Below, one piece after another: positions 49,813 to 59,415 of a stretch of 64,000 bases of DNA; position 1 is the stretch's first letter, and every line of letters begins with the position of its first letter. The position numbers and the translations under genes were made by a program. Source of the stretch: Rhypophila decipiens (Eukaryota > Ascomycota > Sordariomycetes > Sordariales > Naviculisporaceae); contig MU858158.1 in NCBI GenBank assembly GCA_033297075.1, positions 59,333 through 123,332 on the forward strand, given 5' to 3'. The notes beneath the pieces were generated by a model that worked only from the letters and a program-made list of their open reading frames with translations, ran no database searches and had not been told where the DNA came from.

Positions 49813-52335
49813 ATGCGTGCTCACTGGGGAATTCTGGGAATTTTCGTGGGCCTTGTCGCCGCGGAAGACGGTCTGAATGGATGGCTGCGTTACGCGCCGC
49901 TCCCCGAGAACCTTCGTCCAAGTACAACCAAGCTACCTTCTCTCATTGTCGCCTTGAACACCACAGAAACAAGCAACACTCCTGTCTCAGTCGCCGCGAA
50001 GGAGTTGCAAGCAGGCATCCAAGGAATTCTCGGAACTCAACTTGAGATCGCGACCGAGGCTACAAACACATCCATTGTTGTCGGCACTATCGCTGCCTAC
50101 AGCGACAAGTACAGGGAGTTAAATGCGTCTTTGCTGGAGAAAGATGGATATTGGCTTGTTAAGAAGGGCGCAAAGGTCCGAATTCTCGGTCAGAACGAAC
50201 GCGGCGCGCTTTATGGCGCCTTCGAATATCTGTCTAGGCTCGCCCGGGGCGACTTTTCCGACGTGGACATTGTTTCGAATCCCGATGCCCCGATCCGGTG
50301 GACCAACGAATGGGATAATCTTGACGGAAGCATTGAAAGAGGGTACGCTGGACCTTCGATTTTCTTCAGAAATGGAGGAATTGTCAAGGACTTGACCCGG
50401 GTCGCTCAATACGCCAGACTTCTTGCATCTCTCGGTCTGAACGGAATAGTCGTGAACAACGTAAATGCGAAGCCCGAGATGTTAACTGAAATTAATATCG
50501 ATGGACTCGGAAGAATCGCCGACACCATTCGCCCTTACGGCTTGCAACTTGGTATTTCCCTCAATTTCGCCTCACCACAGCTCCTCGGAGGCCTCAGTAC
50601 TTTTGACCCTCTAGACTCGCAGGTGGTTGCCTGGTGGACGGAAAAAACCAATAAGCTGTATAAGAGGGTCCCTGATCTTGCAGGATATCTCATAAAAGCA
50701 TCGAGCGAGGGCCAGCCTGGACCTCTAACTTACAATCGGACATTGGCAGACGGTGCTAATCTCTTCGCAAAGGCTGTTGAGCCGCATGGAGGCATCGTCA
50801 TGTTCCGCGCTTTCGTTTACAACCACCACGCAGATTGGAATGACTGGAAGTTTGATCGCGCCAATGCCGCTGTTGAGTTCTTCAAGCACCTGGACGGGCA
50901 GTTCCACGACAATGTGGTCGTTCAGATCAAGTACGGCCCTATCGACTTCCAGGTCCGAGAGCCAGCCTCGCCGCTGTTTGCAAATATTCCCAACACAAAC
51001 ATGGCTATCGAGTTGCAGATTACACAAGAATACTTGGGCCACCAGGACCATCTCGTCTATATCCCACCGCTCTGGAAGGAGATCCTGGACTTTGATATGC
51101 GAGTGGACAGCAAGCCTTCGCTGGTCCGAGACATTGTAGCTGGACGGAGGTATAAGAAGAAACTCGGAGGATATGCTGGAGTGGTAAATGTCGGAACAAA
51201 CACCACATGGATGGGATCTCATCTTGCCCTCAGTAATTTATATGCCTACGGAAGGCTAGCATGGAATCCCACGCAAGATTCAAAGGCCTTGCTGGAAGAC
51301 TGGACCAAGCTTACCTTCGGACATGACCGGAGCGTCCTAGACACCATCACCAAAATCTCCATGGAGTCGTGGCCCGCATACGAGAATTACACGGGCAATC
51401 TCGGCATCCAGACACTGACCGATATTCTCTATACTCACTTTGGACCGAACCCAGCATCGCAAGATGGAAATGGCTGGGGGCAATGGACTCGAGCGGATGG
51501 CGAAACAATCGGCATGGACAGGACCGTCAAGAACGGCACAGGCAACGCGGGTCAATACCCACCGGAACTGGCCGCAAAGTATGAGAACATCGAGACCACC
51601 CCTGAAGAGCTGCTCCTGTGGTTCCACCACGTCAACTACACGACCCGTCTGAGTACAGGAAAAACCGTTATCCAGCATTTCTATGACGCCCACTACGCCG
51701 GGGCCGCCACAGCCCAGACCTTTGTGACGGAGTGGGAGTCTCTGCGCGGCAAGATCGACACCGAACGGTTCGAGCACATGTTGTTCCGGCTCAAGTTCCA
51801 GGCCGGCCACTCGCTCGTCTGGCGCGACGCCGTCAACGGCTTCTATCGCAACCTCTCAGGCATCCCCGACGAGCTGGGTCGTGTATGGAATCACAAGTAC
51901 AGGATCGAGGCCGAGAGCATGCAACTGACGGGCTACGTGCCCGTCAAGGTGACCCCCTCCGAGACCGGGTCGAACTTTACTGCCATTGTGGTGGCTGATC
52001 CGACCACGGGAGCTCGCGGGGAGGCTGTCGCCACGCTGGATGTCAGCCCCGGGACGTATGATATTGCGATCAACTATTATGATGTCACGGATGGGAGGGC
52101 GCACTATGGGGCGTTTCTCAACGACGAGCCGCTGCTTGAGTGGATTGGTGATCTGGAGGATAAGCTGGGCCATGCGTTCTCCACCAAGCTGGACGGACAC
52201 TCGGCTACTAGGATTGGGATTGAGGGCGTGGAGCTGAGAAAGGGGGATGTTCTCAAGATTATTGGCGTTGTTGATGGGATCGAGCGTGCGCCGTTGGATT
52301 ATGTTTCTATTTTGCCCGCGGGGATTGTCGACTGA
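49813..52335 (+). CDS. aguA: Secreted alpha-glucuronidase, GH67
   Basis: Removes 4-O-methyl-glucuronic acid from the ends of xylo-oligosaccharides during hemicellulose breakdown. Single exon, 840 aa, the standard GH67 length. A signal peptide of about 17 residues (MRAHWGILGIFVGLVAA) is followed by the N-terminal GH67N domain, the TIM barrel, and a C-terminal helical/beta region. RGALYGAFEYL, PIRWTNEWDNLDGSIERGY, and FRAFVYNHHADWNDWK are family signatures. By comparison with the Cellvibrio enzyme, the acid is Glu299 in KASSEGQPGP, and the water-activating pair is Asp378 in YGPIDFQ and Glu406 in QITQEYLGH; the 28-residue Asp-Glu spacing is the same. Several N-glycosylation sequons fit secretion. 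Such genes are usually xylan-induced, but I see no confirmed XlnR site. Confidence 0.96.
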   Translation: MRAHWGILGIFVGLVAAEDGLNGWLRYAPLPENLRPSTTKLPSLIVALNTTETSNTPVSVAAKELQAGIQGILGTQLEIATEATNTSIVVGTIAAYSDKYRELNASLLEKDGYWLVKKGAKVRILGQNERGALYGAFEYLSRLARGDFSDVDIVSNPDAPIRWTNEWDNLDGSIERGYAGPSIFFRNGGIVKDLTRVAQYARLLASLGLNGIVVNNVNAKPEMLTEINIDGLGRIADTIRPYGLQLGISLNFASPQLLGGLSTFDPLDSQVVAWWTEKTNKLYKRVPDLAGYLIKASSEGQPGPLTYNRTLADGANLFAKAVEPHGGIVMFRAFVYNHHADWNDWKFDRANAAVEFFKHLDGQFHDNVVVQIKYGPIDFQVREPASPLFANIPNTNMAIELQITQEYLGHQDHLVYIPPLWKEILDFDMRVDSKPSLVRDIVAGRRYKKKLGGYAGVVNVGTNTTWMGSHLALSNLYAYGRLAWNPTQDSKALLEDWTKLTFGHDRSVLDTITKISMESWPAYENYTGNLGIQTLTDILYTHFGPNPASQDGNGWGQWTRADGETIGMDRTVKNGTGNAGQYPPELAAKYENIETTPEELLLWFHHVNYTTRLSTGKTVIQHFYDAHYAGAATAQTFVTEWESLRGKIDTERFEHMLFRLKFQAGHSLVWRDAVNGFYRNLSGIPDELGRVWNHKYRIEAESMQLTGYVPVKVTPSETGSNFTAIVVADPTTGARGEAVATLDVSPGTYDIAINYYDVTDGRAHYGAFLNDEPLLEWIGDLEDKLGHAFSTKLDGHSATRIGIEGVELRKGDVLKIIGVVDGIERAPLDYVSILPAGIVD

Positions 52336-53042
52336 TGGGACCTGCTTCAATTGGAATGAGAAGCTGGCCGGGCCTGGAAAAGTCACGGGCCTGTGTAAGA
52401 TGGCACAGAACAACACTCAGGCGAAGGAGTCTGACAAAGCTGCCATCGAAACTGTCAGTAACGGATACGTAGTCAGGGGTGCAATTCCCGAGCAGAAGTG
52501 CGGCGCATATATGTCCGCTGCTACCAACTTCACATAAAAGTCCATGTCGAATATGCCCGTACTCGGAAATATCTTCTTCCTAAAATCTTTAGGGGTCTGG
52601 GACCCTGAAATACGCCCGTGAGGTGTCAATGTGTCGGCTTATATGCATCTCATGTGCCGCCTCGATGGGCTGGTGCAGCGCCCAGTGGTGAGTTTGGGCC
52701 GATCTGATCTGACCCAAATCTGCAGAATGAGATTTCATATGCAGGGACACGGCGGGCATGAAGATCCGGCAGTGGTATTTCATTATTGTTAGCTCTGTTA
52801 TGTATTGGCGTGCGTTTTTGTTTCCCGTGTTGGCCTGCTGTCCCTCGCCGGAACAGGCCGGCCCGTCAGCGTACATATTGGATATCTCGGGCTGGTCCAC
52901 CAGTGACCAAGGCCCAAACAAAACAAGGTGTGCAATAGTTTCAGGGTCATATCATTACCCATTTTAGGATTCATGTAGCCACAACATGAGGATTGAGGTC
53001 TCCAACAGCCTCAAATTCTTCAAACAAGAGATATGAAATGAG
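52336..53042. other. Intergenic region between aguA and the small CCC protein gene
   Basis: Includes the 3' side of the GH67 gene. No gene recognised. Confidence 0.4.
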
Positions 53043-53048
53043 TATAAA
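53043..53048 (+). promoter_or_regulatory. TATA box of the small CCC protein gene
   Basis: TATAAA within GAGTATAAAGTCCC, 165 bp before the ATG at 53208. The CA/CT-rich sequence after it looks like a fungal 5' leader. Confidence 0.5.
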
Positions 53049-53207
53049 GTCCCTGCCGATCATTCCTTTCCTGAATTCCTGTTGCATCCATTTTATTCAT
53101 CATCCACTTACATTCTAATCATTAATTCACTATCAAACAAGCCGGTCTTATTCTACTTCCCTTTCAACATACTTATCACCCACGACCAACGAACAACAAA
53201 AGTCAAA

Positions 53208-53408
53208 ATGCCTTGGTGCTGCTGTATCCCCACCCGTGACGAGATGACCAAGAAGGTCGTCGACGGCGCTGTCGACGACGCCAAGGGCAAAGTCTTTGGC
53301 GGAGCCAAAGACGCAGGCGGCAAGGTCGGCGGCGCGGCTAAGGATGCCGGGGGAGCTGTCGGCGATGTTGCAGGCAAGATTGGTGGTGGGATTAAGAAAC
53401 CATTCTGA
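53208..53408 (+). CDS. 66-aa small protein with CCC head and Gly/Lys/Asp repeat
   Basis: The ATG sits in a strong context (GTCAAAATG). The protein begins MPWCCCIPTRDEMTKKVVDG, so three adjacent Cys lie near the N-terminus, a pattern compatible with palmitoylation and membrane tethering (inference). The remainder is an imperfect KDAGGKVGGA-type repeat (KVFGGAKDAGGKVGGAAKDA, then GGAVGDVAGKIGGGIKKPF), amphipathic and LEA-like. The frame is open upstream to 53082, but the TATA box and leader favour this ATG. No named family recognised. A clean promoter for so small a frame supports a real, probably well-expressed gene. Confidence 0.68.
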   Translation: MPWCCCIPTRDEMTKKVVDGAVDDAKGKVFGGAKDAGGKVGGAAKDAGGAVGDVAGKIGGGIKKPF

Positions 53409-54168
53409 GTCGTTGGCTATGACTGAGTCGAAAGTCAGGTATGTGAATGTCTACCAACTATGTCTGGCAATAGTCTCTAGGGATTGTTGTTGTATGACAG
53501 TTTTACTAATCTTGATTGAGTCTACTCAGATAGCCGGCCCTCACCGTCTGCATTATTTGGCAGCAGACGACGTGGTATTGGTCCAGGCGATGTGTCTTGA
53601 GAGCAGGGCTCTTTTTCTCCTTGGAACGAATGGTTGCTTAATAATTGCGAGGCTGTCTTTGGAGTTTATGGTTTCACGTACAGTTTAGATTGGGCCGGAC
53701 TCTTTGGCTTTTCACAATAATTATCAGACTCGCTTATAGATTACGATTCTTCATAATAGACCAAGAGCATTTCAGCTCCTGCGGGCCATTACCAAAACTC
53801 AACTGTCTATGCCTTTTGTCCATTGTTCCCTATTCTCTTTGTCTCTCTCCAAGTCTGTCCTTGATATCAGAGTGCTCTGACTGACAAAGAAAACGTGGTG
53901 TTGTCATGTTCAAGTTGAGCAGAAGTATCAAGACAAAGAAACGAGCAAGATAATTCAATTATTTCGAGGAGAAGCGACTCATAAAGACATTGAGTCCAGA
54001 AAATTAATTGTATTCATAGGAACAATACTATTCTTCTATATCCCGGGAAACATATTTAAGCAGCCGATCCCGGGCACCTTGGAGGGATTTGAAACTCTTC
54101 ACAACACTACAGATAGAGATATCAACAACTAACACTTTCTCACACAACACAACAGAGGAAGTGCCGCC
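53409..54168. other. Intergenic region
   Basis: AT-rich. A TATA-like TATTTAA at 54053-54059, about 110 bp before the kinase-like gene, is a possible promoter element. No gene recognised. Confidence 0.4.
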
Positions 54169-56421
54169 ATGGTCAATACACCTACTTCACCGAACTTTTT
54201 CCACCCTCCTGCTGGTCAGGAGTCGTTGTATGGATACAGATTTGATTGCAAGGCCACTGGCGAATCTTTTATATATTTGAAGGACTTTGGCTTCGGTCAA
54301 GAGTCCGCAGCTCAGCTTGTGAGGAACGTGGCAACAGGTGAGGTCGTAATTAGAAAGGTGGTAAAGAATTTGTGCTACCGTAAGAATTATGAATCACCAG
54401 AGCCATTCAGGCCTGTGAAGCCCAAGGAGATTGAGATTTTGGAAAAGGTGCAGACATGGCCCGACATGCCGGGCGTGCCCCGCTACCTTTCTGAATGTTA
54501 TTCCCATGAATACATCAAAGTCAAAGAGACGCGATTTAGGGGCGTTGGCCCCCTCTACCGGTCAGTTGGCATGTGGAGGCTGTGCAACGGAGGATCGATT
54601 TTTGATGCCACCGACTTTGATTCAAACGCAGACCGTGACAACTATGCCACTCTGCTCCCTCTCGTCGGATGGGCCAGATACGTGTGGCAGATTGTGGGCA
54701 CCCTACACTTCTTGGGCCATGGTAATCCCGAAGGCATCCCGCTTACCCACCGTGATTGCCACCCCGGTAATATCTTTATCCACTGGAACGATGATGATAC
54801 CCTTCTTCCCGATTTTATCCTCGGTGATTTTGGTAATTCAGCATTTCAGGACCCCAAGAAGCCGATCGGTGGTGAACTGTGGCTCAGAGACCCGCTAATC
54901 ACCAAAGATATTGATCACGTCGGAAACAATATTGAACAGATTCTTCGGCGTATAGGCATCTTGGATATGAGGACCTCAAAGCTCACTGAAGGGTTGCAAA
55001 CTGCCCGGCCAGCGCTCAGGAAGCTAAACGATATCTATTGGGCTATCAGAGCCCTGGCTGATGTCGACAGCCATGAGTCAAGACTGGAGGCTTATCCTGA
55101 CCTGATGCATATCGTGCAGTTGGGCAAGGAGATGGAATCCATGTGCCTGGAAGACGCTGAATTGATGGAGGAACAGATCTGGAAACGGTTTATTACCGTC
55201 CGCCGAGACGCAGCACTCACCCGAAGCAGGACGCTTCCCTTCACCATCCGTGGTACCCTGGAGCAGGCCCTGAAGCCAATCAACCCCAAGACCGAGAGAG
55301 ACTTGGTACTCTATGAACCATGGACTCTGTGCGTGCTGGGCTGGAAAAGCGTCCAGGGGAACCCCATACCCCCTACCGACCCTCGTTACCAGACAGACCA
55401 CGCGCTCAACCTTACGACATGGTACGCGACACCACTAATTTTCGAGATTTTGCCAGAGATTGAAGAGGATCCCAGCCGCCCAGTTCACGGAGACGACAAG
55501 GGTAAGCAACCAGAAGGTAAGAAATCCGGAGGTAAGCGCCTCCTGGACGGACTCCTCTCATCCCCCCGGGAAAAATTCCGATTCAGTCTCGGGCCGAGAC
55601 AGAGCCAGGTTGGTGGGGTAGGTTCTGAAGACTTTATCCCAATTCACAAGCTGGACTGCCTTGTCCAACCTCAGGAGGAGAAGAAGACGATCACGACCGA
55701 ACCCCAGCCCGAGGCTGACGAGGATACTGAAAGTGAACTTGCAGAGATGTCTGACATGCTCGCCACTTTGCAAGCGGATCTGAACAAGCTCAAGGGGGTC
55801 GAGGCTATTCAAAGGCGGCTCCACAACCTTGTCCACCCCGAGGATTGCCAATGTGAGGATTGGACACTTGAGATGGAGGATAGGATTGCGCTGATGAGCT
55901 CGGCCTACGTCAGTGAGGCAAGTGGCTCTACTAGAAACTCCTCAGTGGCTCCTGCCCGACAGGCTAGCGGCTCTACTAAAGCACCCTCAGTGGCTTCGAG
56001 TCGCAGCCGACAGGCGAGCAGATCAAGGATTCCCCGCCGGGCCACATCCCAAACAAAGACCCCGCCTTCAGGGCGGTCGACTGGCCGGGTACCCTCAGGC
56101 TCTACACTGGTAGAAACCCCGAGCTCACCAGTGCATCGTCAACCTTGGTTGCCGGGCCTAGATTCAGGTAGGCTGAATTATTATAAGACACCTAGTGCCA
56201 CAGTTCAACGGCGACTACCAGGACCCAGACCCAGCGCGGCAACACAACAACAACAACAACAACAAGAGCCGAGCGGCTCCCGGATCCTCAGGGCCCTGTC
56301 ACAGTCACAGGCCTCAGGCTCAGCCTCAGGATCGAATTTGAAACGACAACCGTCCACGTCGCCGCCGGAGAAAGATACCCCTAGTAAGTTACCCGTTCCG
56401 CGTAAAATACGAAGAAGGTAA
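54169..56421 (+). CDS. Fungal protein-kinase-like protein with long disordered tail
   Basis: Single exon, 750 aa, with a near-perfect start context (GCCGCCATGG). The kinase-like fold spans about residues 20-330. GYRFDCKATGESFIYLKDFG opens it, VIRKVVK offers the beta3 Lys (63 or 66), and KEIEILEKV a helix-C Glu. THRDCHPGNIF (HRD at 194-196) is the catalytic loop, with the HxGN form of fungal kinase-like proteins, and GDFGNSAF (219-225) the DFG motif. The Gly-rich loop is weak (GFGQES). All key catalytic residues are present, so activity is possible. A coiled segment (DEDTESELAEMSDMLATLQA) follows at about 525-560. Then comes a Ser/Arg/Pro-rich tail with a seven-Gln run and ending RKIRRR. The stop lies within AAG|GTAAGC, so a further spliced exon cannot be excluded. 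Confidence 0.82.
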   Translation: MVNTPTSPNFFHPPAGQESLYGYRFDCKATGESFIYLKDFGFGQESAAQLVRNVATGEVVIRKVVKNLCYRKNYESPEPFRPVKPKEIEILEKVQTWPDMPGVPRYLSECYSHEYIKVKETRFRGVGPLYRSVGMWRLCNGGSIFDATDFDSNADRDNYATLLPLVGWARYVWQIVGTLHFLGHGNPEGIPLTHRDCHPGNIFIHWNDDDTLLPDFILGDFGNSAFQDPKKPIGGELWLRDPLITKDIDHVGNNIEQILRRIGILDMRTSKLTEGLQTARPALRKLNDIYWAIRALADVDSHESRLEAYPDLMHIVQLGKEMESMCLEDAELMEEQIWKRFITVRRDAALTRSRTLPFTIRGTLEQALKPINPKTERDLVLYEPWTLCVLGWKSVQGNPIPPTDPRYQTDHALNLTTWYATPLIFEILPEIEEDPSRPVHGDDKGKQPEGKKSGGKRLLDGLLSSPREKFRFSLGPRQSQVGGVGSEDFIPIHKLDCLVQPQEEKKTITTEPQPEADEDTESELAEMSDMLATLQADLNKLKGVEAIQRRLHNLVHPEDCQCEDWTLEMEDRIALMSSAYVSEASGSTRNSSVAPARQASGSTKAPSVASSRSRQASRSRIPRRATSQTKTPPSGRSTGRVPSGSTLVETPSSPVHRQPWLPGLDSGRLNYYKTPSATVQRRLPGPRPSAATQQQQQQQEPSGSRILRALSQSQASGSASGSNLKRQPSTSPPEKDTPSKLPVPRKIRRR

Positions 56422-57695
56422 GCTGCCGGTAAGTTTTCGTATGATTTCCTAGATTCATTTTTGCTATCATCAAGGTAAGGTTTCTAGGCGGTCTCGCTAT
56501 CTTTTCTTCTTTTCGCGATTTCGCATTTCTTTTGCATTCAAGCCGGCATTTTTCCTTTGTTCAACATTTGCTTTATCCATACGGCCTTTCTGGCAGGTAA
56601 GTAAGGCGGATGATTTGATTTGGCTTTGGAATCCTGGCGTCCGAATAATTAGGGGCTTTGTCTTGAAGATAAAGGCCAACATAATACATTGCCTAACAGG
56701 TAAGTGATTACATAACATAATATAGAATACTTTAAACAATCTTGTGCCCCTTGATCAATGTGACTTGTACTTGTGATTTTGTATTTATGACTTCACAGTT
56801 TTCAGTGACCAACTTGACTCACAAGGCTCCCGTGACTTGCTTACAAGTGATAGAGACCGCCGGGCTTTGAGAGCCTCATGCGGCTCCTTGCATCTGATGG
56901 TCTACCAGAGACTATCCGACGAAAAACACGTCGAGGATGCCCTGAATTTTGGGTGGAAACAACGTGGCTGTAATAATCCAGGGCGAGTAAGGCTTTATTG
57001 AGTGGACTTGTTCTGAATTTCTGCTTAATTCCCATTGCTTAAAGCCAAGTTTGACTTTGTCGACATCGGTATTGTCCTTTATTGCACCAACTCTAATCAC
57101 GGTCTCCTGGTATTGCAAGGCCCCGAGACCGCAAGGCAGAAGCCTACTACAGAGCTTGGTGGGGGAAATGACTGGACAGATAGACCGATAGTGAACTTGC
57201 ACCACTAAAACTCATTGGGAGTCATTTTCATCGGTGGTCTGTGTTCAGATGAATAACTAATAGAGAGGCATGCCACTTGCCTTGTCTGACTTTGGACGAG
57301 AAGGACAAGCCAGTCCTGAGTTCTTATCTGCACCCCTGATCCAATCAGCGTCCAGTATATACGCGTAGCTGTTCCAGTTTCAATTCGATGTGGGACTTGG
57401 CTCACTCTGCACCTGTGATTTCCTCTTGCTAATAAATGACTAAGTCACTGACTGGCCACCTTCTTGGTCTCGCACCCTCCTCTCAGCTGAGCCGATTCTG
57501 TTTTGTGAATAACAAGTCATCTTCCAAACACAAATCCATCAAGCCCTTTCTACCCCTTTTCACACACATAACACGCCTTCATGGAACACCTTCTCATCTC
57601 AGCCGACTGGGTTAACTCGCCTTCCCAAAACACAACTAAACTTAACAAGGTCGCCACCGCTCAACCCAAAGAAGCCCGCGACCACAGTGATCAAG
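56422..57695. other. Intergenic region with repeated AGGTAAG donor-like sites
   Basis: GGTAAG occurs at about 56418, 56429, 56475, 56597 and 56700. The last two are preceded directly by CAG (acceptor-donor CAG|GTAAGT). AT-rich, with no coding frame recognised. An upstream ORF of 90 codons starting at 57581 overlaps the GH16 start in another frame. A TATATA motif lies near 57355. Confidence 0.4.
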
Positions 57696-58700
57696 ATGAC
57701 GATCAAGCTCCGCTCCTTTCTGGCTCACGCCATAATAGCAGCGCTACTCCACCCCCTAATCACAGCCCTGCCCATGGACACTGTCACCACTGTCGGGAGT
57801 GGTTCGCCCGTCTGTTCAAAGCCCCATTGTCGCGGGCCGATCGTTCCAAATAATTTCAAGACGGCCCTCTTCCTCGAGGACTTTTCCACCTATCTGCCCG
57901 GAACCCAACCCTCGACCGACAAATGGAACTACAGCCTGGGCTACAACTATCCAGGCGGGGAGCCTCACTGGGGCACCAAAGAGGTCGAGTACAACACCGA
58001 CTCAACCGACAACGTGGTCATCACATCGAACCGCACCCTCCGCATTACCCCTACTTTTGACCCGGATTCCCACACGTGGTTCTCCAGCCGCATCGAGTCC
58101 ACCGCCCCCAACGACTTTGCCTGTGCCCCCGGACAGCAGCTGCTCATCCAAGGAAGCATCCTGCTTCGATCGGGTTCTCTTCCCAACCAGCAGCTTGGCA
58201 TCTGGCCTGCCTTTTGGCTCATCGGCTCAGGCTTCCGCGACAATCCACGCGGATGGCCTTCTGTCGGCGAAGTGGACATTCTCGAGACGGTCAACGGGTA
58301 CAGCAGAAACTGGAACACGGCCCACTGCGGTATCTCTCCCGGCGGTCCATGCCATGAGAAGTTTGGAGTGGGCAATCAGGGTAACACTCCCTTGACAAGG
58401 GATGAATGGCATATTATGGGGGTCAGAATCGATCGTACCAACCCTGACGGCGACTGGCGAGGCGAGACGATCACCTGGATGACTGATCATGTCGACACAT
58501 ACAAGATGAACGCAGCCAGCATCAACGACGAGGCTGGGTGGAAGGCCATCATCCGAAACAGCAAGTACTTCATATTGAATGTTGCTGTTGGAGGTGAGAT
58601 GCCTGACGGCTTGTCGGGTCTGCACACACCTACCAAGGACACAAAAGGCGACGTGGATGCTTCCATGGAAGTAGAATGGATTGGTGCCTGGAGCACTTAG
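57696..58700 (+). CDS. Secreted GH16-family beta-glucanase
   Basis: Single exon, 334 aa from the ATG at 57696. The frame runs a little upstream but only from a GTG. The N-terminus MTIKLRSFLAHAIIAALLHP ending ..ITALP is a signal peptide. The GH16 beta-jelly-roll then shows LFLEDFSTYLPG, DKWNYSLGYNYPGGEPHWGT, QGSILLRSG, LGIWPAFWLIG and the catalytic ExDxxE motif GEVDILE: Glu192 nucleophile, Asp194, Glu197 acid/base. WNTAHCGI and TRDEWHIMGVRID follow, with KYFILNVAVGG and EVEWIGAW at the C-terminus. The active-site strand without an extra bulge-forming residue fits an endo-1,3- or 1,3(4)-beta-glucanase-like member; exact specificity is uncertain. It could serve cell-wall turnover or plant glucan use. 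Confidence 0.92.
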   Translation: MTIKLRSFLAHAIIAALLHPLITALPMDTVTTVGSGSPVCSKPHCRGPIVPNNFKTALFLEDFSTYLPGTQPSTDKWNYSLGYNYPGGEPHWGTKEVEYNTDSTDNVVITSNRTLRITPTFDPDSHTWFSSRIESTAPNDFACAPGQQLLIQGSILLRSGSLPNQQLGIWPAFWLIGSGFRDNPRGWPSVGEVDILETVNGYSRNWNTAHCGISPGGPCHEKFGVGNQGNTPLTRDEWHIMGVRIDRTNPDGDWRGETITWMTDHVDTYKMNAASINDEAGWKAIIRNSKYFILNVAVGGEMPDGLSGLHTPTKDTKGDVDASMEVEWIGAWST

Positions 58701-59415
58701 TCGGTGCCTTCGGGGCACGTGCAGGTCCCTTCAGGATCGACCTCGGCCGCCGGACGGATTGCTTGGGTGGATATTTTTGGGGCCAAGTGGCTGATGAGCT
58801 CCAGCCTGACGCTTTGCGTTTTGGTCCTTGCGTGAGGGGTACCAGGACATGTTCATTTTATGGGATTTTGGGTCATTTATTCTGTTTTGACGGGTTGGTT
58901 ATGCTGGAGTTATCTATCACATTTCTCTTATGGGGCAGTTTGGGCTATTACTGCATTTTGGTTTGAGGTTTTGGGTACAAGGCCCTTGGCAGTGGCAAGA
59001 TGCATTCATCCCTGCAGTCTATATCAAGTCGCAGTAGCAAATATGCAGACTTTGCAGACCTCTTTTCTCTCCTGGCCAGGCTCATGTCAATGAACGTTCC
59101 AAGTACCGCAACCTTCACTCTCTTTGATATCTTGGTGGCAAAAGCTGAAGCGAGGACAATGACTGAAGGCAGTATCATGGCCTTGGATTGGTGATATACA
59201 TGTACTTTATTACTTTACAGCCAGACAGGCACAGAGCCAATAATGAACTGGCTCACTGCAATGAGAGTATGACGGATACATGCTGCGGGCTAGATACCTC
59301 CCAGTTGAATACTACATCCTTCACAAACTTCCTGGTTCCAGCATTATATCTTCCATATACCAACATTCAAGCCTCGCAGCATCAATACGATCATCTCAGT
59401 CAGTCTACCAGCTCT
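58701..59415. other. Convergent intergenic region
   Basis: 3' sides of the GH16 gene and of the amine-oxidase-like gene. Nothing else recognised. Confidence 0.45.
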
